Below are positions 25,593 through 34,191 of a stretch of DNA of 64,000 nucleotides, piece after piece. The notes beneath the pieces were generated by a model. The model searched no databases, was not told where the DNA came from, and saw only the letters and a list, made by a program, of their open reading frames with translations. The translations under genes and the position numbers were made by a program. The stretch's first letter is position 1. Each line of letters starts with the position of its first letter. Source of the stretch: Pukyongiella litopenaei (GTDB lineage: Bacteria > Pseudomonadota > Alphaproteobacteria > Rhodobacterales > Rhodobacteraceae); NCBI RefSeq assembly GCF_003008555.2, contig NZ_CP027665.1:2480001-2544000 (forward strand). The letters run 5' to 3'.

Positions 25593-26498
25593 ATGACCAC
25601 CCGCGCCGGTTTCGTCGCCCTGATCGGAGAGCCCAACGCAGGCAAGTCCACGCTGCTCAACCGCATGGTGGGGGCCAAGGTCAGCATCGTCACCCACAAG
25701 GTGCAGACGACCCGCGCCCGCATCCGTGGCGTGGCCATCGAAGGCGAGACCCAGATCGTCTTCGTCGACACGCCGGGCCTGTTCCGCCCGCGCCGCCGGC
25801 TGGACCGCGCCATGGTCGCCGCCGCCTGGGGCGGGGCCGCGGATGCCGACGTGATCGTGCTGCTGATCGAGGCGCATCGCGGCATCACCGATGGCGTCAC
25901 CCGTATCCTCGACGGGCTGGCCGAGGTGGCGCAGGGCCGCAAGGTGGCGCTGGCGATCAACAAGATCGACCGGGTCAAAGCGGAAAGCCTGCTGGCGCTG
26001 AGCCGCGACATGAACGACCGGTTCGACTTTGCCGAGACATTCCTGATCTCGGCGGAAAGGGGGCACGGGGTGGACGATCTGCGACGCTGGCTGGGCGGCG
26101 AACTGCCCGAAAGCCCCTGGCTCTATCCCGAGGACCAGATCGCCGACCTGCCGATGCGCATGATCGCCGCCGAAATGACGCGCGAGAAACTCACGTTGCG
26201 GCTGCACCAGGAACTGCCCTACCAGATGACCGTCGAAACCGAGAACTGGCAGGAGCGCAAGGACGGGTCGGCCCGCATCGACCAGGTGATCTATGTCACC
26301 CGCGACGGCCACAAGGGCATCGTGCTGGGCAAGCGCGGCGAAACCATCAAGGCGGTGTCCCAGGCCGCCCGCGCCGAGCTCGAGACCTTCCTCGACCGCA
26401 AGGTCCACCTGTTCCTGCAGGTCAAGGTGCGCCCGAACTGGCTCGACGAGGCCGAGCGCTATTCCGAGATGGGCCTCGATTTCCGCGATGGGGCCTGA
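25593..26498 (+). CDS. era: GTPase Era
   Basis: 301 residues. Essential GTPase in 16S rRNA maturation and small-subunit assembly. G1 GEPNAGKSTLLNRMVG, the switch HKVQTTRARIRG, G3 FVDTPGLFRP, G4 NKIDRVKA and SAERGHGVDDL are present; the C-terminal KH domain (about 200-290) has KGIVLGKRGETIKAVSQAAR. Normal size. Followed by the DUF1491 and recO genes. Confidence 0.97.
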   Translation: MTTRAGFVALIGEPNAGKSTLLNRMVGAKVSIVTHKVQTTRARIRGVAIEGETQIVFVDTPGLFRPRRRLDRAMVAAAWGGAADADVIVLLIEAHRGITDGVTRILDGLAEVAQGRKVALAINKIDRVKAESLLALSRDMNDRFDFAETFLISAERGHGVDDLRRWLGGELPESPWLYPEDQIADLPMRMIAAEMTREKLTLRLHQELPYQMTVETENWQERKDGSARIDQVIYVTRDGHKGIVLGKRGETIKAVSQAARAELETFLDRKVHLFLQVKVRPNWLDEAERYSEMGLDFRDGA

Positions 26499-26513
26499 TC
26501 TTGCGCGCGCGCC

Positions 26514-26537
26514 CCTTCCTCTTGCTAAAAATATCCC
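26514..26537 (+). repeat. Copy 1 of a dispersed intergenic repeat
   Basis: CCTTCCTCTTGC, two variable bases, then a run ending AAATATCCC. The same 24-nt block with three differences occurs at 38759-38782. Both copies start just downstream of a stop codon. I recall similar sequences scattered between genes in Roseobacter-group genomes; its role is unknown. Confidence 0.6.
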
Positions 26538-26604
26538 CGCCGGAGGCTCCCACGCCGCCCGCGCGCGCCGGCACCGGCCACGCCGGGCGGCACCGGGTGG
26601 GTCC

Positions 26605-26934
26605 ATGACCCGGCTCGCCACCGAATTCTGGGTCAAGGCCTACCTGGCGCGCCTGCGGCTGCGCGGGATCCCCGCCTTCGTCACCGCCCATGGCGATGAC
26701 TCGGCCGGCGCGGTGCTGGTCAAGCTCAACACGCTCGACGGGCAGGCCGCCGCCTTCCAGCGCAGTTTCGACCTGATGTCGGGCGACCGGGTCTGGGCCG
26801 AGCTGGCCTCGGGGGCCGAGCCGGGCGTGGATGCCGCCATCTCGCGCCAGCGCGGGTTCGACCCGGACCTGTGGGTGATCGAGGTCGAGGACCGGCAGGG
26901 CCGCCACCTGCTGGACGAGGACGGGCTGGGCTGA
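26605..26934 (+). CDS. DUF1491 family protein
   Basis: 109 residues. [35 protein letters not shown] and [14 protein letters not shown] match the DUF1491 family, which has no assigned function. No signal or membrane segment. It sits between era and recO, a conserved position in Rhodobacteraceae, with recO starting 4 nt after its stop. ATG 26605 chosen; the frame is open well upstream but upstream codons overlap the era 3' region and the intergenic repeat. Confidence 0.85.
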   Translation: MTRLATEFWVKAYLARLRLRGIPAFVTAHGDDSAGAVLVKLNTLDGQAAAFQRSFDLMSGDRVWAELASGAEPGVDAAISRQRGFDPDLWVIEVEDRQGRHLLDEDGLG

Positions 26935-26938
26935 GCCG

Positions 26939-27667
26939 ATGATCGACTGGCGTGATCAGGGCATCCTGCTGTCGATGCGCCGCCACGGTGAAACCGCCGC
27001 GATCATCGAGATGTTCACCGAGAGCCGCGGGCGCCATGCCGGGGTGGTGCGCGGCGGGGCCAGCCGCAAGCTGGCGCCGATCCTGCAGCCGGGGGCACAG
27101 CTCGACCTGCACTGGCAGGCGCGGCTCGAGGACCATCTCGGCAGCTTCCGCGCCGAACCGCTGCGCAGCCGCGCCGCGGCGGCGCTGTCGGGGCGGCTGG
27201 CGCTGGCCGGGCTGAACGCGGTGACCGCGCTGCTGTCCTTCAGCCTGCCGGAACGGGAACCGCATCCCCGGCTCTACCGCGAAACCGAACGGCTGCTGGA
27301 CCTGCTGGGCGATGACGAGATCTGGCCGCTGGCCTATCTGAACTGGGAACTGGCGCTGCTGCGGGCCACCGGCTTCGGGCTGGACCTGTCCCGGTGCGCG
27401 GTGACCGGACGGACCGAGGGGCTGGTCTATGTCTCGCCGAAATCCGGCCGCGCCGCCACCGAGGACGGGGCCGGGGATTGGGCCGGCCGGATGCTGCCGC
27501 TGCCGCCCTGCCTGCTGGGGCAGGGTCCGGCGCCGGATGCCGAGGTGGCGCGGGGGCTGGGCACGACCGGCTATTTCCTGACCCACCGGCTGGCCCCGGC
27601 CCTGGGCAATCACCCGCTGCCCGAGGCGCGGGCGCGGTTCGTCGAGGCGTTCAGCCGTCGGACCTGA
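26939..27667 (+). CDS. recO: DNA repair protein RecO
   Basis: 242 residues. Loads RecA and anneals SSB-coated DNA in the RecFOR pathway. Starts [19 protein letters not shown]-terminal OB fold followed by [17 protein letters not shown] and a helical C-terminal part with [22 protein letters not shown], all typical of alphaproteobacterial RecO. The zinc-finger cysteines seen in some members are not all present, as usual in this group. The 3' end overlaps a convergent lipoprotein gene by 17 nt. Confidence 0.95.
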   Translation: MIDWRDQGILLSMRRHGETAAIIEMFTESRGRHAGVVRGGASRKLAPILQPGAQLDLHWQARLEDHLGSFRAEPLRSRAAAALSGRLALAGLNAVTALLSFSLPEREPHPRLYRETERLLDLLGDDEIWPLAYLNWELALLRATGFGLDLSRCAVTGRTEGLVYVSPKSGRAATEDGAGDWAGRMLPLPPCLLGQGPAPDAEVARGLGTTGYFLTHRLAPALGNHPLPEARARFVEAFSRRT

Positions 27668-28034
27668 ACACCATCATGCGCCCGGCGCCGTTGCTGAGGA
27701 TCAGCACCGGGCCGGACACTTCGGACAGGCTCATCTCCGCCAGCGCGGCCAGGACGATGTCGGTGCCGCAACCGGGTGATGCGGTCTGCACCGCGTCCAG
27801 TTCGAACCACGGGTAGGGGGTGACCATCCGGCCCTGCCAGGGTCCGCAGGGCGCAAGCCCCGCGATCCGGCCCCGCGTGGGAAAACGCAGCGTGGCGGTT
27901 CCGGCAAAATCGGTCCCGTCCATCTCGGCCAGCCGCCAGTCCCGGTCCGCCGCGCCGTAGCCGGCCACGGTTTCGTCGCGCAGGCAGCCCGCGAGCGCCA
28001 GCAGGGCCGCCGCCGCGACCGCGAGCCCGCGCAC
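27651..28034 (-). CDS. META-domain lipoprotein (HslJ-like)
   Basis: 127 residues with a lipoprotein signal, [17 protein letters not shown] (lipobox LAGC, Cys17). The rest is one META/HslJ-type beta-barrel: [20 protein letters not shown], then [12 protein letters not shown] and [14 protein letters not shown]-domain lipoproteins are often linked to motility or stress tolerance, but the role here is unknown. It ends 17 nt inside recO and begins 4 nt after the acyl-CoA dehydrogenase stops, so it may be its downstream partner. Confidence 0.8.
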   Translation of the reverse strand: MRGLAVAAAALLALAGCLRDETVAGYGAADRDWRLAEMDGTDFAGTATLRFPTRGRIAGLAPCGPWQGRMVTPYPWFELDAVQTASPGCGTDIVLAALAEMSLSEVSGPVLILSNGAGRMMVFRSDG

Positions 28035-28038
28035 CGGG

Positions 28039-29736
28039 TCAGCCCAGCAGCCGCCGCGCGATCACCTGGGCCTGGATCTCGGCCGCGCCCTCGAAGATGT
28101 TGAGGATGCGCGCGTCGCAGAGGATGCGGCTGATCTTGTATTCCAGCGCGAACCCGTTCCCGCCGTGGATCTGCAACCCGTTATCGGCCGCCGCCCAGGC
28201 CACGCGGGCGCCCAGCAGCTTGGCCATCCCGGCTTCCAGGTCGCAGCGATGGCCGTGATCCTTTTCCCAGGCGCTGAAATAGGTCAGCTGGCGCGCGATC
28301 ATGATCTCGACCGCCATCATCGCCAGCTTGGCCGAAACGCGCGGGAACTCGATCAGGGATTTGCCGAACTGCTTGCGGTCCTGCGCATATTGCATCGCCA
28401 CGTCCAGCGCCGCCTGCGCCACGCCGATGGCGCGGGCCGCCGTCTGGATGCGGGCCGATTCGAAGGTCTCCATCAATTGCTTGAAGCCCTTGCCCTCTTC
28501 GCCGCCCAGCAGGTTTTCGCCCTTGACCGCGAAGCCGTCGAACCCGAGCTCGTATTCCTTCATGCCGCGATAGCCCAGCACCTCGATCTCGCCGCCGGTC
28601 ATGCCCGGTGTCGGGAACGGATCGTCGTCGGTGCCGGGTGTCTTTTCGGCCAGGAACATCGACAGGCCGCGGTGATCGGTGGTGGCCGGATCGGTCCGCG
28701 CCAGCAGCGTCATCACATGGGTGCGCGCCGCATGGGTGATCCAGGTCTTGTTGCCGGTGATCTCGTAGCCGTCGCCGGTCTTGACCGCGCGGGTGCGCAG
28801 CGATCCCAGGTCGGACCCGGTGTTCGGCTCGGTAAAGACGGCGGTGGGCAGGATCTCGCCGCTGGCGATCCGGGGCAGCCATTGAGCCTTCTGCGCGTCG
28901 GTGCCGCCGCACAGGATCAGCTCGGCCGCGATCTCGGACCGGGTCCCGAGCGATCCGACACCGATATAGCCGCGGCTGAGTTCCTCGCTGACCACCACCA
29001 TCGAGGCCTTGGACAGGCCGAACCCGCCGTGATCCTCGGGGATGGTCAGGCCGAACACGCCCATCTCGGCAAGCTCGTTGATGATCTCCATCGGGATCAG
29101 TTCATCCTTGAGATGCCAGTCATGGGCGTAGGGTTCGACCTTTTCGACCGCGAAGCGCCGGAACTGTTCGCGGATCATCTCCAGTTCCACGTCCAGCCCG
29201 CTGGCGCCGAAGGTGATGTTGGCGGCCTGTTCCTGCATCAGCTCGACCAGCCGGGTCCGCGCGGCCGGCGAATTGCCCCGCGTCATCAGCGTCTGCACCT
29301 CGGCGCACTGGAACCCCGCCAGCGCGTCCCAGCCCAGCCCCATTTCCTGCAGGCGCACCACCTCGCCCTGGTTCATCGGGATGCCGCCGGCGATCTGGTG
29401 CAGGTATTCGCCGAAGGCGATCTGGTGCAGAAGCTGTTCGGTTTCCCCGAACCTGTCCTGCCCGGACAGGCGGGTGGCCCAGGTCTGCATCTGGCGCAGG
29501 GATTCGACATAGGTGGCCAGCCAGGCCAGCCCGTGCGCGGCGGACTGGTTGGCTTCCAGGGCCGCGCCCGAGACCTTGCCATCGACCGTCACCATCGCGC
29601 GCACGCTGTCGCGGGCCTGTTTCAGAACCGCCTCGGCGGGGGCGATCGCGGCACCGGTGAGGGTCAGCAGGTCGGGCAGAATCGCGGAGGTCGGGGCTTG
29701 GCTGGTCATCGTCTGGTCCTGTCCATCATGCGGCAT
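28039..29736 (-). CDS. mcd: (2S)-methylsuccinyl-CoA dehydrogenase-type acyl-CoA dehydrogenase
   Basis: 565 residues (556 if the ATG at 29709 is used). The C-terminal 390 residues are an acyl-CoA dehydrogenase: TIPEDHGGFGLSKASMVVV, AVFTEPNTGSDLGSLRTRA, GNKTWITHA, FESARIQTAARAIGVAQAAL and LQIHGGNGFALEY. The extra N-terminal domain of about 165 residues is the hallmark of methylsuccinyl-CoA dehydrogenase, the enzyme oxidising methylsuccinyl-CoA to mesaconyl-CoA in the ethylmalonyl-CoA pathway of acetate assimilation. Assignment rests on that architecture and length. Electrons would go to ETF, encoded at 40.8-42.5 kb. Its upstream region has a striking set of GTTGC/GCAAC palindromes. Confidence 0.8.
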   Translation of the reverse strand: MPHDGQDQTMTSQAPTSAILPDLLTLTGAAIAPAEAVLKQARDSVRAMVTVDGKVSGAALEANQSAAHGLAWLATYVESLRQMQTWATRLSGQDRFGETEQLLHQIAFGEYLHQIAGGIPMNQGEVVRLQEMGLGWDALAGFQCAEVQTLMTRGNSPAARTRLVELMQEQAANITFGASGLDVELEMIREQFRRFAVEKVEPYAHDWHLKDELIPMEIINELAEMGVFGLTIPEDHGGFGLSKASMVVVSEELSRGYIGVGSLGTRSEIAAELILCGGTDAQKAQWLPRIASGEILPTAVFTEPNTGSDLGSLRTRAVKTGDGYEITGNKTWITHAARTHVMTLLARTDPATTDHRGLSMFLAEKTPGTDDDPFPTPGMTGGEIEVLGYRGMKEYELGFDGFAVKGENLLGGEEGKGFKQLMETFESARIQTAARAIGVAQAALDVAMQYAQDRKQFGKSLIEFPRVSAKLAMMAVEIMIARQLTYFSAWEKDHGHRCDLEAGMAKLLGARVAWAAADNGLQIHGGNGFALEYKISRILCDARILNIFEGAAEIQAQVIARRLLG

Positions 29737-29781
29737 GAATCACGTCCTTTTCCGGGTCCGCACCGGCCTAGCTATTTTGCA

Positions 29782-29833
29782 GTTGCAGCGCAACATAAAT
29801 GCGCACCGGTTGCCGCTGTGGTTTTAATGTTGC
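29782..29833. promoter_or_regulatory. Candidate operator array upstream of mcd
   Basis: GTTGC-AGC-GCAAC (29782-29794) is a perfect palindrome. GCAACAT (29790-29796) also pairs with ATGTTGC (29827-29833), and a further GTTGC lies at 29809-29813. Four half-sites in 52 nt in an otherwise short divergent region suggest a transcription factor binding site controlling mcd, the tauE gene, or both. The regulator is not known from this sequence. Confidence 0.5.
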
Positions 29834-29922
29834 GTGACATTTTCCGCCCGATTGCCGCCGCGCGGCTTGGTGCGGCTCAGTTTCCTGATGCAGGCGGCCG
29901 CGCGCATGGCTAAGAGGGCGGA

Positions 29923-30693
29923 ATGATCGGGATCATGTCTTCTCTTTCGCCGGTAGAACTGGCGCTGGCCTTCGGGATCGCCCTGGTGGCGGGAACGGTC
30001 AAGGGGCTGGTGGGCTTCGCGCTGCCGATGATCGTCGTGTCGGGGCTGGGCATGATCCTGCCGCCGGAACTGGCGCTGGCCGGGCTGATCCTGCCGACGC
30101 TGGTGGCCAATGCCGCGCAGGCGCTGCGGCAGGGACCGGCGGCGGCGCTGGCCTCGACCCGGCGTTTCGCGCTGTTCCTGTCGGTGGGCGGCGTGTTCCT
30201 GCTGGCCAGCGCCCAGCTGGTCCGGGTGTTGCCGGTGAACGTGATGCTGTTGCTGATCGGGGTGCCGGTCACGCTGTTCGTGCTGCTCCAGCTGCTGGGC
30301 ATCCGGTTCCATCTCGCCGCGCCGTCGGCCCGGATCGAGGCCGCGGTCGGCGCCTTTGCCGGGGCCATCGGCGGGTTCTCGGGGATCTGGGGGCCGCCGA
30401 CGGTGGCGTATCTCACCGCGCTGAACACGCCGAAGGCCGACCAGATGCGGGTGCAGGGCGTGGTCTATTGCCTGGGCGCCGTGGCGCTGATGATCGCGCA
30501 TGTCGGATCGGGGGTGCTGAACGCCGAAACGCTGCCCTTTTCGGTGGCGCTGGTGATTCCGGCGATGCTGGGCATGTGGCTGGGCGGGCGGCTGCATGAC
30601 CGCATCGACCAGACCAGGTTTCGCCGCGCGACGCTGCTGGTGCTGCTGCTCGCGGGGCTGAACCTGGTGCGGCGGGGGCTGTTTTTCAGCTAG
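29923..30693 (+). CDS. TauE/SafE family anion permease
   Basis: 256 residues, about eight transmembrane helices in two repeats: LVAGTVKGLVGFALPMIVV in the first half and AFAGAIGGFSGIWGPPTVAYL in the second match the TauE/SafE pattern. Family members export sulfite, sulfoacetate or related small organic anions. The substrate cannot be told; no sulfonate genes adjoin it. It is divergent from mcd and its 3' end overlaps the convergent hydrolase gene by 8 nt. Confidence 0.88.
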   Translation: MIGIMSSLSPVELALAFGIALVAGTVKGLVGFALPMIVVSGLGMILPPELALAGLILPTLVANAAQALRQGPAAALASTRRFALFLSVGGVFLLASAQLVRVLPVNVMLLLIGVPVTLFVLLQLLGIRFHLAAPSARIEAAVGAFAGAIGGFSGIWGPPTVAYLTALNTPKADQMRVQGVVYCLGAVALMIAHVGSGVLNAETLPFSVALVIPAMLGMWLGGRLHDRIDQTRFRRATLLVLLLAGLNLVRRGLFFS

Positions 30694-31534
30694 GACCGTC
30701 GATCAGGGCGGGCCAGAGTGCCGCGTTGCGGCGGGCAAAGGCGGCGAGATGGCCCACCTTGCCCAGCGCGAAATCGCCCGGATCGAGGACATCGAACCGC
30801 CGTTGCGCATTCGGATAGAGCGTTTCGAGCCGCTGCACGGCGGGCGGCGGGATAGTGTCGTCGTCGGCCAGGGCCACGATATGCAGCGGGCAGGTCAGCG
30901 CGCCCGCATCCAGCCGCCCCGGTTCGAGGGTCGGATCCTCGAAATAGAAACCCGGTGTCGTGCACCAGCGTTTCCATTGCCGGAACACGTCGAGGGGCAG
31001 GTCGGCGCCCAGACCGACATACCGTCCGGGCATGTAGCCGCAGGCGCGGGTCAGCACCGGCCCCGCCACGAACCACAGCACCCGCGCCAGCCCCTGATAG
31101 GGCCAGGGATGGTCATGGTGATGCACCGGCCCGCTGGCCACGGTGATCACCCGGTCGATGTCCTCGAGCCGGGCCTGTCCGGGCAATCCGAACCCGCCCA
31201 GCGAATGGCCGATCACCCAGAGCGGCAGGCCGGGGAACAGGCCGGCCAGATGGTCGCGGGCCGCCTGCTGGTCGTCAAAGGCCCAGTCGGCCAGCGACGT
31301 GCGAGATTGCCGCAACGGCCCCGAGGCCGAGGCGCCGAAATCGCGATAATCATAGGTCAGGCAGGCGATGCCGCGCGCCTGCGCCAGCCAGGTGGCGAAA
31401 TGGCGGTAATAGGTTTGCGGCACGCCCACCGCCCCGTTCAGCACGGCCACCGCCTGCGGCGGGCGGTCGGGACGGAACAGCCGCGCGGCCAGCGGATGGC
31501 CCGGCTGGTCGATGGTTACAGAGTCCGGTTCCAT
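30686..31534 (-). CDS. Alpha/beta hydrolase
   Basis: 282 residues. The nucleophile elbow GHSLGG (LWVIGHSLGGFGL), the early strand CLTYDYRDFGAS and the C-terminal LALADDDTIPPP-type acid loop followed by GHLAAF (catalytic His) give a complete Ser-Asp-His arrangement. Substrate unknown; related proteins are annotated as YheT-like or serine aminopeptidase-type hydrolases. ATG 31534 has AAGGAGG 8 nt upstream, so the longer frame to 31588 is rejected. Confidence 0.85.
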   Translation of the reverse strand: MEPDSVTIDQPGHPLAARLFRPDRPPQAVAVLNGAVGVPQTYYRHFATWLAQARGIACLTYDYRDFGASASGPLRQSRTSLADWAFDDQQAARDHLAGLFPGLPLWVIGHSLGGFGLPGQARLEDIDRVITVASGPVHHHDHPWPYQGLARVLWFVAGPVLTRACGYMPGRYVGLGADLPLDVFRQWKRWCTTPGFYFEDPTLEPGRLDAGALTCPLHIVALADDDTIPPPAVQRLETLYPNAQRRFDVLDPGDFALGKVGHLAAFARRNAALWPALIDGPS

Positions 31535-31613
31535 GTGCGCTGCCTCCTTGGGACCGGGCGAGGATTGCACCGGTGCCGCGCCTGACAAACGGAAACGTTG
31601 CGGCAGAACGGAA

Positions 31614-31639
31614 AACGCCCCGGCGTCAACCGGGGCGTT
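31614..31639 (-). terminator. Intrinsic terminator of pckA
   Basis: A perfect 10-bp stem (AACGCCCCGG with CCGGGGCGTT) and a 6-nt loop lies 21 nt past the pckA stop; read on the minus strand it ends in TTTTC, a short U-tract. It also separates pckA from the hydrolase gene downstream. Confidence 0.8.
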
Positions 31640-31659
31640 GCCGGAAAGACCGGACAGGC

Positions 31660-33258
31660 TCAGCCGATGGCGGCGGCCTTCACGTCCTCGTCGATGAAGG
31701 GCAGGTATTGTTCGAAATTGTCCGCGAACATCTGCACCAGCTTGGCCGCCTGCGCATCGTAGCCTTCGGGATCGCCCCAGGTGCGGCGCGGGTCCAGCAG
31801 CACCTCGGCCACGCCAGGAACGGCCACCGGCACGTCAAAGCCGAAATTCGGGTCCTTGCGGAACTCGGCCTCTGCCAGCGAGCCGTCCAGCGCGGCGGTC
31901 AGCAGCGCGCGGGTGGCCTTGATAGGCATCCGCGACCCGGTGCCGTAAGCGCCGCCGGTCCAGCCGGTATTGACCAGCCAGCAGGTGGCGCCGTGGCGGG
32001 CGATCTTTTCGCGCAGCAGGTTGCCATAGACCTCGGGGCGGCGCGGCATGAACGGCGCGCCGAAACAGGTCGAGAAAGTGGGCTCGGGCTCGGTCACGCC
32101 GCGCTCGGTGCCCGCGACCTTGGAGGTGAAGCCGGACAGGAAATGATACATCGCCTGCGCCGGGGTCAGCCGCGCGATCGGGGGCAGCACGCCGAAGGCG
32201 TCGCAGGTCAGCATGATGATGTTCTTGGGATGCCCGCCCAGCGCATCCGCCGAGGCATTCGAGATATAGTGCAGCGGATAGGCGCAGCGCATGTTCGCGG
32301 TCAGCGAATCGTCCTTGAAATCCAGTTCGTAGGTTTCCGGGTCGAACACCATGTTCTCGATCACGGTGGCGAATTTCGAGGTGGTGGCATAGATTTCCGG
32401 CTCGGCCTCGGGGTCGAGCCCGATGGTCTTGGCATAACATCCGCCTTCGAAGTTGAAGGTGCCGCGGTCGGACCAGCCATGTTCGTCGTCACCGATCAGC
32501 GTGCGTTCGGGATCGGCCGACAGCGTGGTCTTGCCGGTGCCGCTGAGCCCGAAGAACACGGCCGTGTCGACCGGGTTGCCATGGGCATGGTTGGCCGAGC
32601 AGTGCATCGGCATGATGCCCTTTTCCGGCAGCAGGTAGTTCAGCAGCGTGAACACCGATTTCTTGTTTTCGCCCGCGTATTCGGTGCCGCCGATCAGGAT
32701 CAGCCTGCGGTCGAAATTCATCGCGATCACGGTGTCGCTGCGGCAGTCGTGCCGCTCGGGGTCGGCGCGGAAACTGGGGCAGTTGATGACCGTGAAATCG
32801 GCGACGAAATCCTCGAGATCCTCGCGGTCCGGCCGGCGCAGCATGGTGCGGATGAACAGCCCGTGCCAGGCCAGTTCGGTGACCATGCGCACGTTGATCG
32901 CATGGGCCGGATCGGCCCCGCCCACGAGGTCCTGAACGAAATAGTCGCGCCCCTTCATATGCTCCAGCATGTCGCCATAGAGCGTGTCGAAGCCTTCGGG
33001 CGACATCGCGGCGTTGTTGTCCCACCAGACGGTGTCGGCAACGCTGTCGGTCTTCACGATGTGCTTGTCCTTGGGCGACCGGCCGGTGAACTTGCCGGTG
33101 GTGACCAGCAGCGCGCCGCCATTGCCCAGCGTGCCTTCGTTGCGCTTGATCGAGGCTTCGACCAGCGCCGGGGCCATCTGGTTGTAGTGAACTTCGCCCA
33201 GCCCGGCGATGCCCTGGTCTTCGAGGCGGAATTTCGGGTTGACCCTTCCGGATGTCAT
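31660..33258 (-). CDS. pckA: Phosphoenolpyruvate carboxykinase (ATP)
   Basis: 532 residues. Converts oxaloacetate and ATP to PEP, the entry to gluconeogenesis. Seen: [50 protein letters not shown], the kinase-1a loop [19 protein letters not shown], and [20 protein letters not shown] 33258 follows AGGAG. It is divergent from chvI-chvG, a conserved neighbourhood in alphaproteobacteria where carbon flow, envelope sensing and the nitrogen-type PTS are linked. Confidence 0.97.
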   Translation of the reverse strand: MTSGRVNPKFRLEDQGIAGLGEVHYNQMAPALVEASIKRNEGTLGNGGALLVTTGKFTGRSPKDKHIVKTDSVADTVWWDNNAAMSPEGFDTLYGDMLEHMKGRDYFVQDLVGGADPAHAINVRMVTELAWHGLFIRTMLRRPDREDLEDFVADFTVINCPSFRADPERHDCRSDTVIAMNFDRRLILIGGTEYAGENKKSVFTLLNYLLPEKGIMPMHCSANHAHGNPVDTAVFFGLSGTGKTTLSADPERTLIGDDEHGWSDRGTFNFEGGCYAKTIGLDPEAEPEIYATTSKFATVIENMVFDPETYELDFKDDSLTANMRCAYPLHYISNASADALGGHPKNIIMLTCDAFGVLPPIARLTPAQAMYHFLSGFTSKVAGTERGVTEPEPTFSTCFGAPFMPRRPEVYGNLLREKIARHGATCWLVNTGWTGGAYGTGSRMPIKATRALLTAALDGSLAEAEFRKDPNFGFDVPVAVPGVAEVLLDPRRTWGDPEGYDAQAAKLVQMFADNFEQYLPFIDEDVKAAAIG

Positions 33259-33343
33259 GCGTTCCTAGCTCCTGGCCGCGCCCCGGGTGGGGCCGTTGGC
33301 CGGGTCTTATCATGTAGCGCCGAGGCCTGAACAGGCCGGGTTA

Positions 33344-33372
33344 GCGCAACCATGGGCCGTTTGCGCAACCAT
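33344..33372. promoter_or_regulatory. Direct repeat between pckA and chvI
   Basis: GCGCAACCAT occurs at 33344-33353 and again at 33363-33372, 19 nt apart (just under two helical turns), each preceded by two T-rich bases. It lies 86-114 nt upstream of the pckA start and 109-137 nt upstream of chvI. The spacing and location suggest a two-site binding element for a regulator of one or both genes. Confidence 0.4.
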
Positions 33373-33480
33373 AGGTCGGCGCGCCGGGCGGATTTTCAGT
33401 GATTGCTAACGGGTTGCTGCCATGACTGGTCGCGATGGAACCGAATCGCGAGGGCCGCGCTGGCAGACGGGGCAGACGAC

Positions 33481-34176
33481 ATGCCGAAGATTGCATTGGT
33501 GGATGACGACAGGAACATTCTGACCTCGGTGTCGATGACCCTCGAGGCCGAAGGGTTCGAGGTGGAGACCTACACCGACGGGCAGGCGGCGCATGATGCC
33601 TTTTCCCGGCGGCTGCCCGATCTCGCGGTGCTCGACATCAAGATGCCGCGCATGGACGGGATGGACCTGTTGCAGCGCCTGCGCCAGCGCACCGGGATGC
33701 CGGTGATCCTGCTGACCTCGAAGGATGAAGAGATCGACGAGGTTCTGGGCCTGCGCATGGGGGCCGACGATTATGTGAAGAAACCGTTTTCGCAGCGGCT
33801 TCTGGTGGAACGGATACGCGCCATCCTGCGCCGGCAGGATGTGATCGACGGCGGCGAGGCCGCAACCGGGGCGCGGGTGATGGAACGCGGGCCGCTGGTG
33901 ATGGATCCGCTGCGCCATGCGGTCAGCTGGAAGGGCGCCGACGTGGCCTTGACGGTGACCGAGTTCCTGTTGCTGCAGGCGCTGGCGCAGCGCCCCGGTT
34001 TCGTGAAATCCCGCGATCAGCTGATGGATGTGGCCTATGACGATCAGGTTTATGTGGATGACCGCACGATCGACAGCCACATCAAGCGACTGCGCAAGAA
34101 GATGCGCGCGGCCGACCCGGATTTCAACGCCATCGAAACGCTTTACGGGGTCGGCTATCGTTTCAACGAAGGCTGA
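33481..34176 (+). CDS. chvI: Response regulator ChvI
   Basis: 231 residues, OmpR/PhoB family. Receiver domain 1-120 with VDDDRNIL, phosphoacceptor Asp in [17 protein letters not shown], the switch [11 protein letters not shown] and the Lys in YVKKPFSQ; C-terminal winged helix 130-230 with [19 protein letters not shown] and SHIKRLRKK. This matches ChvI, the regulator paired with ChvG in alphaproteobacterial acid and envelope stress responses. ATG 33481 is chosen; the longer start at 33403 has no support. Confidence 0.93.
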   Translation: MPKIALVDDDRNILTSVSMTLEAEGFEVETYTDGQAAHDAFSRRLPDLAVLDIKMPRMDGMDLLQRLRQRTGMPVILLTSKDEEIDEVLGLRMGADDYVKKPFSQRLLVERIRAILRRQDVIDGGEAATGARVMERGPLVMDPLRHAVSWKGADVALTVTEFLLLQALAQRPGFVKSRDQLMDVAYDDQVYVDDRTIDSHIKRLRKKMRAADPDFNAIETLYGVGYRFNEG

Positions 34177-34191
34177 CCGCGGTGTGGCCGG

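Noticed and set aside
23883-26636. A 917-codon minus frame suggesting an NhaC fusion
   Set aside because: Only the part up to 25316 has NhaC features; the remaining upstream part is antisense to era and low in conserved structure.
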